Shown here: piece after piece, positions 29,426 through 41,428 of the stretch
How positions within the stretch are numbered: position 1 is the first letter of the stretch
Layout of the letters: every line of letters starts with the position of its first letter
Origin: Pyrenophora tritici-repentis
Lineage: Eukaryota > Ascomycota > Dothideomycetes > Pleosporales > Pleosporaceae
Reading direction: 5' to 3'
Assembly: GCF_003171515.1 (NCBI RefSeq)
Contig: NC_089395.1
Span: forward strand, 992,001 to 1,056,000
Length of the DNA stretch: 64,000 bases
Notes under the pieces: generated by a model
Told to the model about the DNA's origin: nothing
The model's input: the letters and a program-made list of their open reading frames with translations, nothing else
Databases searched by the model: none
Made by a program: the position numbers and the translations under genes

Positions 29426-29946
29426 ATGGCCGAGCACCCCTCCTTCACACTAGCGGGCCTACGTAAGTCAATGCGCTGGACATTTGCGTGTGGGTAGGTC
29501 TGACGATGCCCGTGTAGTGGCTTGCGGAGGAACAGCCGGTTATCTCCGAACACGCTCAACACCCAGCCTCGTCGCAGGACTTGGACTGGGTATATCGTAT
29601 GCGTATGCTGGTATGTTGAACACCGTCCCATTTCGAAATTCCACCGCATGGGAACACGGAGGTCTTGTTGATGGTTTGGTGCTCGTGACCTCGGCAGCCG
29701 CCTTTCACCACATGAAATCTCTTTGTGGCAACGATTGCTGACTTGGTAGGCTACCGCATCAAGCAAAACCAGGATTATGGCACTGAGCTCGCGCTGGGCA
29801 ATAGTGTGTTGCTAATGGGTTCTGCGATTCCTCGCATTGTTAAAACGGGTGGGCGTGCGCCGGTGCCGATTGCGTTGGGTGCGACGGGTGCTTTGGCGAC
29901 TTGGTATTATCAGAAGAAGATGCGCGAGTTTAGGTATGGCGTGTGA
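29426..29946 (+). CDS. TMEM14-family small membrane protein
   Basis: Three exons: 29426-29462, 29518-29610 and 29750-29946, with GT-AG introns of 55 and 139 bp. The spliced product, about 108 residues, reads MAEHPSFTLAGL, then LACGGTAGYLRTRSTPSLVA-GLGLGISYAYAG, then YRIKQNQDYGTELALGNSVL and ends KKMREFRYGV. Glycine-rich short membrane helices with 'GY.R..S.PSL.AG' in the first and 'MG.A..R' in the third are diagnostic of the TMEM14 (UPF0136) family. Relatives are small inner-membrane proteins of mitochondria or other organelles, linked in animals to haem synthesis. A fungal role is not established from sequence. Confidence 0.85.
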
Positions 29947-30577
29947 GTGCTGTATGGCGGTGGTGGTTTAGGGAGACAATGTATTGTATGTGCAATTATA
30001 AACGCTTCTCAAGGACTACTCTTTATATGTTTTAAGCCATGTGGTCGTTTTCTGTTCATATGATACTCTTATAGCTTATCAGAATCTCGTCCGCATCACG
30101 ACAGGTTCATTGTAAGTTTCAGATAATAAGTGGTGGCTTTGGAATAAATCATTGTTATTTAACTTCTATAAATGCAAGTCTATGATGCCTGACCGTTCTA
30201 CGAACGCGGCGACATGGGGTATCAACAACAATTTCTCCAACATCAACAGAGCAGGAGCTGAACTCCGTCTGCTTTCACACAACAAATGTGTGAGCAAAAT
30301 ATCGGATCCTTGATAACTCCAACACTATACTAGCAAAGGAAAGGTGGGTATATAGATAGGGAAATCGTGGGGAATGCGCGGTGTATACGTGGACTGGCCG
30401 TGGGGAATGCGCGATGTATGCGTAGACTGGAATGGAAGTCATGTAGGGAAGGCTTTGTCTAGTCCTGCTATTTCCGTGGGCAGCTAGGCGATTGTAGTCG
30501 AGACCACTGCGGCATTAGGAGAAGACTTTGATGTCTAGACAATTCCCCATCTTGGAAAGCACCTACTCTGGCAAGAA
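29947..30577. other. intergenic, no gene seen
   Basis: Between the convergent TMEM14 and 276-residue hypothetical genes. A near-duplicate GTGGGGAATGCGCG(G/A)TGTATACGT/GCGT at 30369 and 30405 is the only pattern noticed. Confidence 0.5.
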
Positions 30578-31408
30578 CTATATAGGCTGTTGATTTGTCT
30601 TACGAGTCATCTTCTTGTCATTTGGGTTCCGCTTTGCCTTAGCATCCAGAACTGGATTGCCAGGCGCTGAGTTGTTAGCACCTCGACGGGAACTCAGAAT
30701 AGTCCCCACAACTGGATTCGCACGCTCCGCTTGGGCTGCGTCCTCGTTAGCTGGTGCAGTTTTCCATTTGTGCAAAGCTTTCTTCTTCTTGGCTAGCTCC
30801 TCCCGAAGTTCGGTAACATCTTCTCCCAACATATCGAGGCGATCAACCTCTGCCTGTAGATCGGTGCACTCCTTCTGTGCTTTTGCCTTGGCTTGTTCAC
30901 CTGTCAACGGAGTTGCGTCTGCGTCCTCCTTTAATATTCCCCAGGTTAACGTGTCGCTACGACCAAGCATGCACAGAACGCGTTTGGGACGATCTTTGTG
31001 GACGATCTTTGAGTGCTGAGTGCATTGATCTGATTTCACGAGGAATTGGTTTTGACACCGAACCCGATATGTCTTCCCGTCGAAGACCACATCTACCCAC
31101 TCAAGGCAGAATGCAAATGTACCATTGGCGAACGACTTACGCGTCTTTGCTCCGCCGTCGGGGATGTGATGGCCATTGTTGAACATGGCACCTGTTCCGC
31201 CGTTCATCATATCCGAATGGAAACTACCATCATTCCAAACTCGACACGTTCGTGATAGTAGGTCACTAAAGTCCCGCACCACATCTTCGTCGTTGTAGTG
31301 TGCTTCTTGAAAAGCCAAATGAGCTGGTGGCTCTGGCTCTGGCGCCGTCGCCGTCGCCGTCTTCTTTCCCTTCTTGGTCAGATTGTTGTGCTTAGACACG
31401 TGGGGCAT
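30578..31408 (-). CDS. hypothetical protein with coiled coil
   Basis: An uninterrupted 276-residue frame from ATG 31408 (MPHVSKHNNLTKKGKKTATA). The N-terminus is basic. The centre has CLEWVDVVFDGKTYRVRCQN and CTQHSKIVHKDRPKRVLCML, with cysteines and histidines but no clear zinc-finger spacing. Residues 180-225 form a probable coiled coil (KECTDLQAEVDRLDMLGEDV, TELREELAKKKKALHKW). The C-terminus is basic (KRNPNDKKMTRKTNQQPI). No family is recognised. Confidence 0.55.
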   Translation of the reverse strand: MPHVSKHNNLTKKGKKTATATAPEPEPPAHLAFQEAHYNDEDVVRDFSDLLSRTCRVWNDGSFHSDMMNGGTGAMFNNGHHIPDGGAKTRKSFANGTFAFCLEWVDVVFDGKTYRVRCQNQFLVKSDQCTQHSKIVHKDRPKRVLCMLGRSDTLTWGILKEDADATPLTGEQAKAKAQKECTDLQAEVDRLDMLGEDVTELREELAKKKKALHKWKTAPANEDAAQAERANPVVGTILSSRRGANNSAPGNPVLDAKAKRNPNDKKMTRKTNQQPI

Positions 31409-32232
31409 CTTGAATGCTGGTGTCGATAGTCTTGCTGGAGATTGTAAGGTGTTGGATTCTGGTCTAGTTGGAGCTGGTGGTCGAGCGATCAGGGGAGTGC
31501 GGGTTGATGTCGTAAAACATCTGAGCGGGGAGAAAATTATATAGACAGATGGGCGAGAGTGGATAGCCGGACCTGTAGCGCTTGAGTGCTGTGCGGCTAT
31601 AGTCGCGAATGCCTTGTAGTCGCATAGGTGGCGGGTGTAGTACCTTCACACCTGCACTGACTAGGCGAGTATTCATGACGAGTGAAACGTCTCAAGCTTG
31701 TGATAGAACTCAACATTGTACGGCGCATACTGTGTGAAATCGAACATAAACCAATGAAGCCATGAAATCGTAGTGATATCAGCTTTCTTATAAAGCCAAG
31801 CGCCAATACATTCTAGTAATGTATCTGGATCAAGGCGGACAGCACGTATCTAAACACACCATATCATAACTCAACAAACAATTACTATAGTTTCCCTCCA
31901 CATTGTTTACTCAAACTGGCTGTACAGCCCCGACAACACGCACGTGCCAGGATTAGCCCCACGAACTCTTTGTGCGCAACACTGTTCAGTCTTCATTCAC
32001 GCACTAGGGCAAGAGCAAAAAGGCTGGGTGAAGCCCTCGTCAGAACCATGTAATCGACGCTTCTCATGCTTCACGCACTAGTTCAGCCCCTCCTAACATA
32101 TGTTCCCACTCCCGCTCTACCCTCCTCACACCTCATATCGCGCACACTTCAATCCATCACACACAACCACTGAGATAACGCACCGTTTATTGCACATTCG
32201 ACAAGCAAACGTAAAACCTCAATACCGGCAGC
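31409..32232. other. intergenic region between divergent genes
   Basis: Shared upstream region of the hypothetical (minus) and APH-domain (plus) genes; no further feature recognised. Confidence 0.5.
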
Positions 32233-34223
32233 ATGGCTTTCGGCCTTCGCAAGGTTGCCAAATTTGGCAAACGTATTTGTCACTCGATTGCTGGTAGCTT
32301 TGGCCACATGTCATCGTCCCAAGACGTGACTACCACTTCTTTCGACACTGCTTGTCGGGCAGCTTCCTCTTCTCAAGAGACGATTATGACCCATTCACTG
32401 GTAGACTCGGAGTCTACTGCGCCAACGGAACACTCTCTCCCTCTTTCAGACTGTATGCGCAAGAATTTCAAAGCTGTTTGCAAGAAGTTCAAGCTAGATT
32501 ACCGCCACGACACTGTCACTGGTACTGCGATGATTGCTACAATATTCGAGGTCACCTCGGAAGATGCGCCAGAACCTACCATGGAAGGTGTCCCGGAATC
32601 TATCGCGACACATGTGCCAGAACCCATCGTCCAAGATGCCCCAGAACCCACCTCGGAAGACACTGTAGAGGTCCGAGACGAGGAGGGTGACAATGAGGGT
32701 GATGAAGACGACGAAGACGACGACAATAACTGGGGCCATCGCCGCTGTGACTTCAAGATCACTAATACCATTCCTGAAGCAAAGTACGTAGAGCTTTTCC
32801 GTATCACCAAACTCATGACCGACACCATCCAGGACATTCGTGTAGTGGGTCGAAAGCATGGGTTCTACAACGCTGCGACATTCGTCGAAGTCAAAGACGG
32901 GGAAAACGTCACTGAGTATGTGGTACGGGTTCCAGGACACTCGACAACCGATCAATGGACTGAAAACGATGCCTACGTACTGGAGCGTGAGGCCCAGCTC
33001 ATCGAGCACATCCGCAAAAACACTACGGCGCCAGTGCCTCATGTCATCGCCTACTGTTCCAGTCACGATAATCTGTTGGGTTTCCCGTACATCCTCATGA
33101 CGAAGCTACCCGGCCAGACTGCTGACACCATGTGGGACGACGGTAGCCAACTGTCTAATCAGGCGCCAGAGTTTGGTTTCGATCCATTCTATCTGGCGGC
33201 TGACGTCCCGAGCGCAGTCATGGAAAAGAAGCGTCTGAGATTTCTTCGCTCATTAGCTCGCATCATGCTGGAGATTCAGACTCTCTCATTCCCGCATATC
33301 GGAATGCCGATTTTCAATCCAGACGGTTCGCTGGAAGAAGTAGGCCCATCTTTCTGCGTCCACGAAAATTATCCAGACACTCTTTTAAAGGTGAACGCTA
33401 GGCCACGAACCAACGGATATCTTTAGTCGATCGGTTTCAAGACGATTATCTCCTTTGTGACGATCGTGAAAGCGCGACACTCTGCATGGCAGCCGAAGCC
33501 ATTTTCCATATGATCTTCAACCTGCCTGTTTTTACAGAACAGAATGAGACATTCACCATTCGCCACAATGATCTCGACCTGCAAAACATCCTCGTCGAGG
33601 AAGAGGGCAACATCACGGGTATCATTGACTGGGACAATGCAATTGCCGCGCCGCGTAGCATCGGTACAGCAGCAGTACCTGTCTTCTTGCGAAACGACTG
33701 GTTCCCAGACTGGGCAAACGACCTGCGCACCCCCCAATCCATGGCGTGGAATCACCATTATTACCGCCAAATTTACGCCGCCGCCTTGATGGAAGCTGGT
33801 AGCGAGAATGCAAAGTACACGATCAAATCCGCGCTCTATCAGGCTGTATGGTGTGCAATTACCGGTAGTGGTAGCCAAACAGACTTGGTCGAGAAGGTGC
33901 TTCGCGAGATTCCGAATTTCCGGGGTACTAATGTGAACGATTTCAAGTTGGCACTCGGTCAAGGCAAATGGACAGCAGCCGAGAACATGCTTAAGAAGCA
34001 ATTGCCCAAGATCTTCGAACCGGAGCTACCACCCGAGGGACTCCTAGCAAAACTAGATTTTGAACTAGACATGCAAACGACCTGGTGGACATCTTGCGAC
34101 GAGCTGATTGCGTTATTCGAAGCTAAACGACGTGTGGCTGATGATAGCGCCGAGGAGTCGGATGATAGCGCCGCCAGCTGGAATACGACGGAGTTCCGTA
34201 CATCACCGCATGTGCTCATCTGA
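32233..34223 (+). CDS. APH-domain (phosphotransferase enzyme family) protein, frame change near 33340-33430
   Basis: An N-terminal basic stretch (MAFGLRKVAKFGKRICHSIA) and a long acidic linker (RDEEGDNEGDEDDEDDDNN) precede a kinase-like domain. That domain has EYVVRVPGHSTTDQW, YVLEREAQLIEHIRKNTTAP, FPYILMTKLPGQT, then the catalytic loop RHNDLDLQNILVEEEGN (H-x-D-x4-N) and GIIDWDNAIAAP with the metal-binding DxD-type Asp. The two halves lie in different frames. A 62-bp phase-0 intron 33340-33401 (GTAGGC...CGCTAG) rejoins them, but its donor is poor and the 'intron' codes plausibly, so a one-base frameshift (pseudogene) is the alternative. Relatives phosphorylate small molecules; the substrate is unknown. 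Confidence 0.6.
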
Positions 34224-37200
34224 CTGAGCAGGATTTCCGCCTCTATGCAGCAACCACCACCGACTCCCGGGAGGAAGGAAGACGGAATTGGCGCGATTTC
34301 GGCATCCAAATCAACGTCCCGGTCCATCGTGACTGCCTGCAGCCTAGATGGCTCTATGGAGTGGGTTGCAGGTACGCCTCCATCGCCATCGGCATCGGCC
34401 TAGTAGCTGAGCCATCGCAGAAATGGGCCGGATGGTTTGGCGATTCAGTGTAGCTGAGTCGGTCGGCAATTCCAAGGTCCGTTTGGGTCTGCGCTCGTTT
34501 GGTGGGCGTATTCGGCGTATTCAATGAGCATACGAAGGCAAGAAAAGATCAGAAACAAGGAACAGCAAGTAGGTGATTAGTATACGGCGTGGATATTTTA
34601 GCCGTTTTCTGTTTTGGTCATGTACAAAGAGAAACTTGACGTAGAAACTCGGAGCAATGAACAAGAAAACTTGATATTTTGACAACTTTCCCGCAGTTTT
34701 TCCGTGTCGACTCGTGAGATAACGGCGAAGACTAACATAGTGACACAGCGTTGTAACCCTGATGATTGACATCGGAAACTCGGAACCGCAAACGAGTCAT
34801 TGCCCGGTCTATATACTAGGAAATTGATAGGAAAGGGGGGATACCGAAGGCCATGCAGCTCGCTGTCGTAAGCCACGTTACTAAACCGGCAGCCATGGAG
34901 TTGTATCCGGGCCCCATATCCAGCCCCATACAGGCTCCATATTTGGCCATCTGGCCATCATGCATGGGACATACGGATCCGCATGTGTGTGACGAAATCC
35001 AAGAAAAGCTCATGCATCACTGTGCATCCGATCTTGGGACATTGACGATACGTATGGATTCCAAATGCGTAATGTGGAGGCTGGGCAGAGGTGAAATCAT
35101 GTGCATGACCTGCTCTATTGGGTTTGAACGATCGTCACTCACTGTGCTCCAGACTTTGGAATCAATCCAGCTCGTCCCGAGGGCCATCGGTTGTGATACC
35201 GGATGCCTGGAGCGTTCACGGGGAAGCGGATACTGTGCTGTGCTATGCAGTAGCGACATGACTGCTTGGTTAGCCAGGGTCTTGTTCAGGGTGACAACTG
35301 GCGCGTCTCTAACATCATAATGACGCGGTTTTGCATGTTGAACGTGTATAATTTCCCCGAAACGCGTGCAGCTGAGGCTGAGGTATCGTAGATCTGCAAG
35401 CTGAACCTCAACGGTTGGACCCCACATCTGCAACCGTTCATGAACGGTTGCGAGAACCCTCGGATTGTGGCATGCGAAAGCGTTTCGCTGCTTCGGGATT
35501 GACGTCAGACGGCTGATCGTTTGCTCGTGTCTTTCATGGATGAAGGGCCGATATCACCGTATAGGACCGAAATGTGCAGCAACCGCGCCCCATACGCTCC
35601 GGGTACGAATTCCTTGATGTCATGGGCGGACTTCTAGATGTGGTATACCGTGTAGAACCCATGAAGCAAATCAACAGCATTAAACTGCATATGTTGTCAC
35701 TTTGCACTGTTTGGTGGTTGTTTAGCGGCTCGGTAACGTGACAAAGGCGTCTTCGGACCGACCCAGGGCCAGATTGTCTAGTGCACAAGTATGAAAGCTT
35801 CATGCAAGACATCTTGGAGTGGGTATAGTGGAGAGCGCGTGTCGGAAAGTGCATCGGAGCTTTGGGGCGTTTGAGGCGTGTGAGGCGTCGTTAGCGACTA
35901 TCCGGTGGTTGAAATTGGCCAAGTCTCAAAAGTCAGGGACCTCAGGTGGTTTATGCTGGTGGGGCCCACCCATCTTCGATATTGTCACAGCCGAGATCTG
36001 GAGTCTCAGCGGGGCGGGTCGGGCTGCTGGCATAGGCGATGTCGTGCTGTTGCTGGCTCTCGCTTGACGGCAGCCGTATCTGACGGCAGACGGAATAGCT
36101 TCCAACGAGAAGTTTGATTAGGAAGATAATGCAGACCGCGTAATGCCAGCGAGCGGAAAGTGGGTGAGGATGGGGCAGGGAGAGCGGCTTCAGTCTTCTC
36201 CACGGATGCCTGGCTAGCCATGCTCGTTGCTTTTTGGAGGCCGACCGACAAGGAGCGACTGTTGACTTTTGAGGTTTTGTGATTGGAATCCGACAGATGG
36301 CGGTTGAGCACATGAATCATACCCCACTTCTTGGTATTGCAATGTGTATGATTTCAGAATAGCGAGGTAACCCCAGAGGGGAGCCAAGGAGCGCAATGAA
36401 GCAGGCTCAAGGGCCAACACGTGCGGAAGATTGGATATTGACGAGAGCTAGCAGATAGACTTTACGATGACATCTAGATACAGCTTAGCAGAATATGCAC
36501 AGATTGGCGCTACCGAATGGCAGACGTCGACATAGCTGGCACGTCACGAAGCGTCGTTGGCGGTGAAGCATGCTAGCCACGAAAGGTACTGTCATCCCTA
36601 ATGTCATCGAGGATCATGCTGACTCGGACTTGAGCTCGCTAGACTTGCTGTAAGAGGAGCTCAGAGTTGGGCCAATTTACGATGCGTAGCCGTGTCCGCA
36701 ACAACGAACCAGATGTGAAGGTGTCGTGCATGACGAAGGGCTGGTGTCTAATCGCATCGGAACTGCCTGCATGTCAAAAAATGAATGACGTCGCCATCCA
36801 GACATGGCGGAGACAGCACCGGTTGGGCGCGGGTCGTGAGTGAAGCACTTGGCGGCGTTGACATTAGGCGACAGCGGAAGGCCCGCGTCCCAACGGAGGC
36901 GCAACCTGCCTCGCCGACACGAAGGTCAGCATGTATGTCACTGGGATAGTGGTTTGGCGCAGTGCTCAACAATGGCTGCGGCGCAGGCGTGCAGGCGTGC
37001 AGGCGTCCAGGGCCGAGTGGTTGAGTCATCTGATCGTCGTAATCCATGGCGCGACGACGACGAGGACGACGACGTCTTTCGCAATGCTTCTCCACGAGGC
37101 CTGAGGCGGTGATGACCTACACATGGTGACACAACGGGTGGGATGGTGATGTGCAAGATTGGAAACACGTGACGGTGTAGGGCGGAATTCCCTTTCTAGG

Positions 37201-39260
37201 CGTCACAACGTGGGAGCTGCTGCAGGGTCCAATGAAGGCAACAACAGTGACAACGTCGAGGAAGGCGCACCGGGCGGACATGCCGTTGCAAGGATGGCCG
37301 GCCTATGTATGGCAGGAAAGTGTGTCCGGTCTTCGGAGAGTAATCACGAGGACAGCGTGCATTGTTTCGAATTAGGAGCCACATGAAGCAACACGGCAAA
37401 GTGAGGCTTAAAGGGCGACATCCGTGGGGGTAAGCGCAGTGGGTAGACGAGTCGAGTGGTGGTGGTGGTTACGAGGATAATTCGGGTCGTCGCTAAGGGC
37501 CTTTTTTGTCTTGAGTGGGCTAGAGGCTTGGTTGGTGTTGAGGGTATGCAAGTAAGCACGCAAGCACCCAAGCGACATGATGACTACCCCAGAACGGCAG
37601 ACCATGGGGTAGCTGGCGCGACCAGGTCTGTTTGCTCTTGCTCATGTTTTGACGAGTGGAGTGGGAAGCGACTTGATACACACGTCAAGCCGCTAGCAAG
37701 GTGGGCTCATGACGCGCAGCCGTCGTCGTCGAGGCGAGGACATGTGAAGGGGGTATGGTAGGATACAGGGCGCATCAAAGGACAGGCTAATGGCAGCAGC
37801 GGCCTGTTAGTTGGGTGCTTGTGTAAGAAGGCCCAAGAGGGTCAAACAGCCGAGAGGGCTCCGGGCTGGCAGATGCATTCTGCCGACCCGGCCGAGTCTC
37901 GAAACGCATGCAGCGACAGTGACAGTGAAAGCACGGGGGGATTGCTGGCGTCTCGCCAAGGCTGCAGGTAGAATAGACAGCCTGCTGTAGTGGTAGTGGT
38001 AGGGCAGTAGGGCAGTAGGGCAGTGGTGGATATGGTGGTGCATATGGACTGTGGACCCAGACAAGAAAAGGTGTGAGTACTACCAAAGGACTACTGTATG
38101 TACAGTATACCCTACAGACCAGGGCGCTTGGGCGTCAGCGGCGGTTCGCAGAAAGCTACAGCAAGCATGCACGGTACTGGCTAGGTATGATGCCAGGTGA
38201 AGTCGGCTGCGACGACAAGGGAGGACGGATGAGCTTTGACCAAGTATACAATTCAACTATCACCAATACCAACAGAATGATGCGCCGGTTGTATCTCGGA
38301 CAAAGCGGTGGCGGGCTTCCAGGTCGCGGACTGGCTGCGCCACGTGGAAGAGAGACGACGGCAATACAGTAGTCTGAGTGGTAGGCCAGACAGTCGGCCG
38401 AGCGGCACTTCCCATGAGGCAAAAGGGAATCGTCTTCTAGAAGGACTGGGAATGTTGACATGTAGCACCGATGCATCTTAGGAAGCCGTGCTGGGTCGAC
38501 TCGAGGCTACCGCCGGCACTGGCACTGGACTGACTGGTGGCCAGGGTGGGCTTGTATATGCACCGCACGACGGCGTGACACTCGACGACGCTCTCGACAC
38601 TACCGCTCCGGCTCTAGTAGGGGCGCGTACCAGTACCAGAGCAACCGTGTGGCCGTGCTCTCGTTCCCAAACCATGGCATGCAGATGCCTCGGCCGCCAG
38701 TGCCGTACGAGAAGGCGAAAGCACATGACTGTGTTTCTGTCGCTTCAATTTGCAACCAGGCTGAGCTGCGAGCAATCGACGACGGTACCGCATCTGCCAG
38801 ATCCTTCCGCACTTGACTAAGGGACCCCAGCCGTGGCTTTCGTCACATCGTCAGCGATCGCCCTTCGTCAGAGTTGCACCTTTGCTGTCGCCGACGCATA
38901 CAGGCACAGTAGCGCCTGCCCGCAATTGGCCGCACCCACCCACCTCTTTTCAGGGATGCTCCAAGCTGCAAGCACGCCCGCCCGCTCGTCCATACTAACC
39001 TCGTCACCGCTTCCACGCCAACATATAGCCCCCCAGGCCCCGGGAACGAGTTCACTATAATTTTGTGTATTTTGAAAGACGGCTATTTACCAGCGCTATC
39101 CTTTCTACCCAAACTACTGCCAAACTTGCAGTGCAAAACACGCATCATTCAAAAAGAAAGACTTGTGCCCCAGCCACACCGCACACACCCACCTACGCCA
39201 CACCAACCGCACAGTCATCTGAAACCCGCGCCTAAGCACTTGTCGGCGCACCACCATATT
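34224..39260. other. about 5 kb without a convincing gene
   Basis: Many short frames exist on both strands but none shows domain patterns or consistent codon use. Small direct repeats occur (GCGTGCAG three times near 36983-37005; GGGCAGTAG near 38001-38022). It precedes the Sfp1-like transcription factor and may hold a long upstream regulatory region, a long leader or non-coding RNA; none can be shown here. Confidence 0.45.
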
Positions 39261-39325
39261 ATCCTCCCCTCCCCTCCCCTTCCCTCCCCCATTGCCTGTC
39301 TTCAAGACTCTTTCTCTCCCCCACC
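39261..39325 (+). promoter_or_regulatory. pyrimidine-rich tract before the Sfp1-like gene
   Basis: CCTCCCCTCCCCTCCCCTTCCCTCCCCC near 39263-39290, followed by CTTTCTCTCCCCC, is a strong CT-rich run of the kind that precedes transcription starts of well-expressed filamentous fungal genes. Confidence 0.5.
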
Positions 39326-39610
39326 GTGAAGCTGGATTCCTACGAGCATCCGCCACCTCTCTCCCACTCGCCGCGCGAATCTACCGCAGCGAGCACTCCC
39401 ATCACCACTCCTGTCGAACAGCCCTCGTCGCCGCAGTTTGGCCGTACTAACAAGGACCCGAGCGCGAGCCTCTTCAACCACTGGCACCGCAAGCCCCAAG
39501 AGCTTGTGGCCGGCCACCAGCCCGACTCGGACGTGCTTTTTGAGGACGCGGGCGACTGCAGCTTCCCGCTGTTCCCAGAGGAGCCGCGCGTGCAAAGCGG
39601 CTTCGCAGAC

Positions 39611-41428
39611 ATGGCGACTGCTTCGCCCATCGACATTCAGACCCCGCCACGCTATGGCTCCAATTCACCACAGAACCAAACCTCTAATCTGACGTCTGCT
39701 CTGAGGCAGGCCGAGGCTCAGCCCGACCTCGCCACAACACCGGGCCTGCTCAACCCCAACAATTTCGACTTCCATGCCAATGGCACTCGTCCGGGCATGG
39801 GTGAGCGCCACCCCTCCGTCACCATGCTCGGCTCTTCCTTTTACGGAAACAGCAGCGCCCGTCCCATCACTATGAAGGACCGCGGCCGGCGCGAGAGCAT
39901 GAACATGGGCAGCTTCGCCGGTGGCATGAGCTGGGGCGGCCACTCAGTGGGCTCCTGGATTCGTGATGAGTAAGTTATATGTAACCCTTCTGTCAGCGCC
40001 TACCATGTCTAACACTCGGCCAGCATCATGATGGGCACCTCGCCTGCTCCCCTCGCCCAGAACTCGCCCTCATTCCACTCGTCATCGTACCTGCCCAAGA
40101 TGGAGGCGGCCTTTATGAAGGACTTCACCTGCTGCGGCCTCACCCTGGCCTCGCTGCACGACCTGCTCCAGCACTTTGAGGAGACACACGCCAACACACC
40201 CGCTGCCCGCCCTCAACAACCACCACAAAATGGCTTCACATCACAATCGGGCGCCCCTACCAGCTCAATAGCGCCCAGCCAGACCCAGGGCGAGACATAC
40301 AACCAACAGAACGGCTTCCAATCAAGATCAGGCTCCACAGGCGCACCCCGCCAGCGGATAGGCTCCGTCAGCCGCTCCAACCTGTCCACTGTCCAGGACA
40401 TGGACTCGCTAGACGACATGGACATGGACGACATCAACTTTGAGACTCTCGGCCCCATCGAAGAGCAGCAGCCCATGCAGCAATATCCCGTCCAGAGCCA
40501 GTTCAACCAGAACCAGAACCAGCAGCCGCAGCTCAACGTCAATGTCAACCTCGCCAACAACATGCAAAGCCACCAGGGCATGCGAACATCGACGCCCACG
40601 ACGCCTTCTGCCTCGCAGCAATTCAACCTCCAGAACAACCCTACTGTCTCATCCGTCAACACACCAACGCTTGGCACGATGCCCATGCAAAACCACAACT
40701 TGACATCGCCCGAATCATCACACCCTGGCACACCTGCCGAGCTCGACATGGACTTTGGCGGTTTCAACCCAATGATGGGCATGGACATGGGTATGCCCAT
40801 GGGCATGAACTTTGGCAACGGCAACGGCAACTTTGGCATGGGCGCCTTTGACAACAACGGCACCATTGACCAGCCAGGCAAGCGTCTGTTCAGCAAGCAA
40901 GGCGCCGGTCTCAACCAGGCTCAGCTCCAGGCCGCCCTCAAGAACTACCAGCTCAGCGGCAATGACCAGAGCGAAATGGCGAGGAGGCTACGAGAACAGC
41001 AGCTCATCAATGGCGCAAGCATACCCCAATTCCCCTTCCCTGAGGAGGTCAAGCCATTCCGATGCCCAGTCATTGGGTGCGAAAAGGCCTACAAGAACCA
41101 GAATGGATTGAAGTACCACAAGCAGCATGGTCACCAAAACCAGCAGCTCAAGGAAAACGACGACGGCACATTCTCCATTGTCGACCCCCTGACATCCATC
41201 CCTTACCCGGGAACTGTTGGCATGGAGAAGGAGAAGCCATACCGCTGCGAGGTCTGTGGCAAGCGATACAAGAACCTCAACGGTCTCAAGTACCATCGCT
41301 CCCACGCTCCCCACTGCAATCCTGAACTGGCCATGCAGAAGCTTGGGCTGACGGGTTCTCTCCAAAATCTTCAAAACGCAAATGTTGCTGGAGCCGGAAT
41401 GGGTGGCATCGACCCTTCCATGTTTTAG
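39611..41428 (+). CDS. sfp1: Sfp1-like split C2H2 zinc-finger transcription factor
   Basis: Exons 39611-39969 and 40024-41428, with a 54-bp intron GTAAGT...CTAACACTCGGCCAG, give about 587 residues from MATASPIDIQTPPRYG. The frame is open upstream to 39326 and beyond without ATG, so a longer N-terminus from an unseen exon is possible. Near residue 153 FTCCGLTLASLHDLLQHFEE-TH forms the first, atypical finger. Gln/Asn/Met-rich sequence follows, then two fingers: FRCPVIGCEKAYKNQNGLKY-HKQHGH and YRCEVCGKRYKNLNGLKYHR. The paired 'KNxNGLKYH' fingers are diagnostic of Sfp1 relatives, which in yeast tie ribosome-biogenesis gene expression to nutrients and cell size. The long gene-free region upstream is notable. 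Confidence 0.85.

Noticed and set aside
36677..39060. Numerous overlapping 60-110 codon frames on both strands
   Set aside because: High-GC sequence yields chance frames; none has a plausible start, splice pattern or family match.
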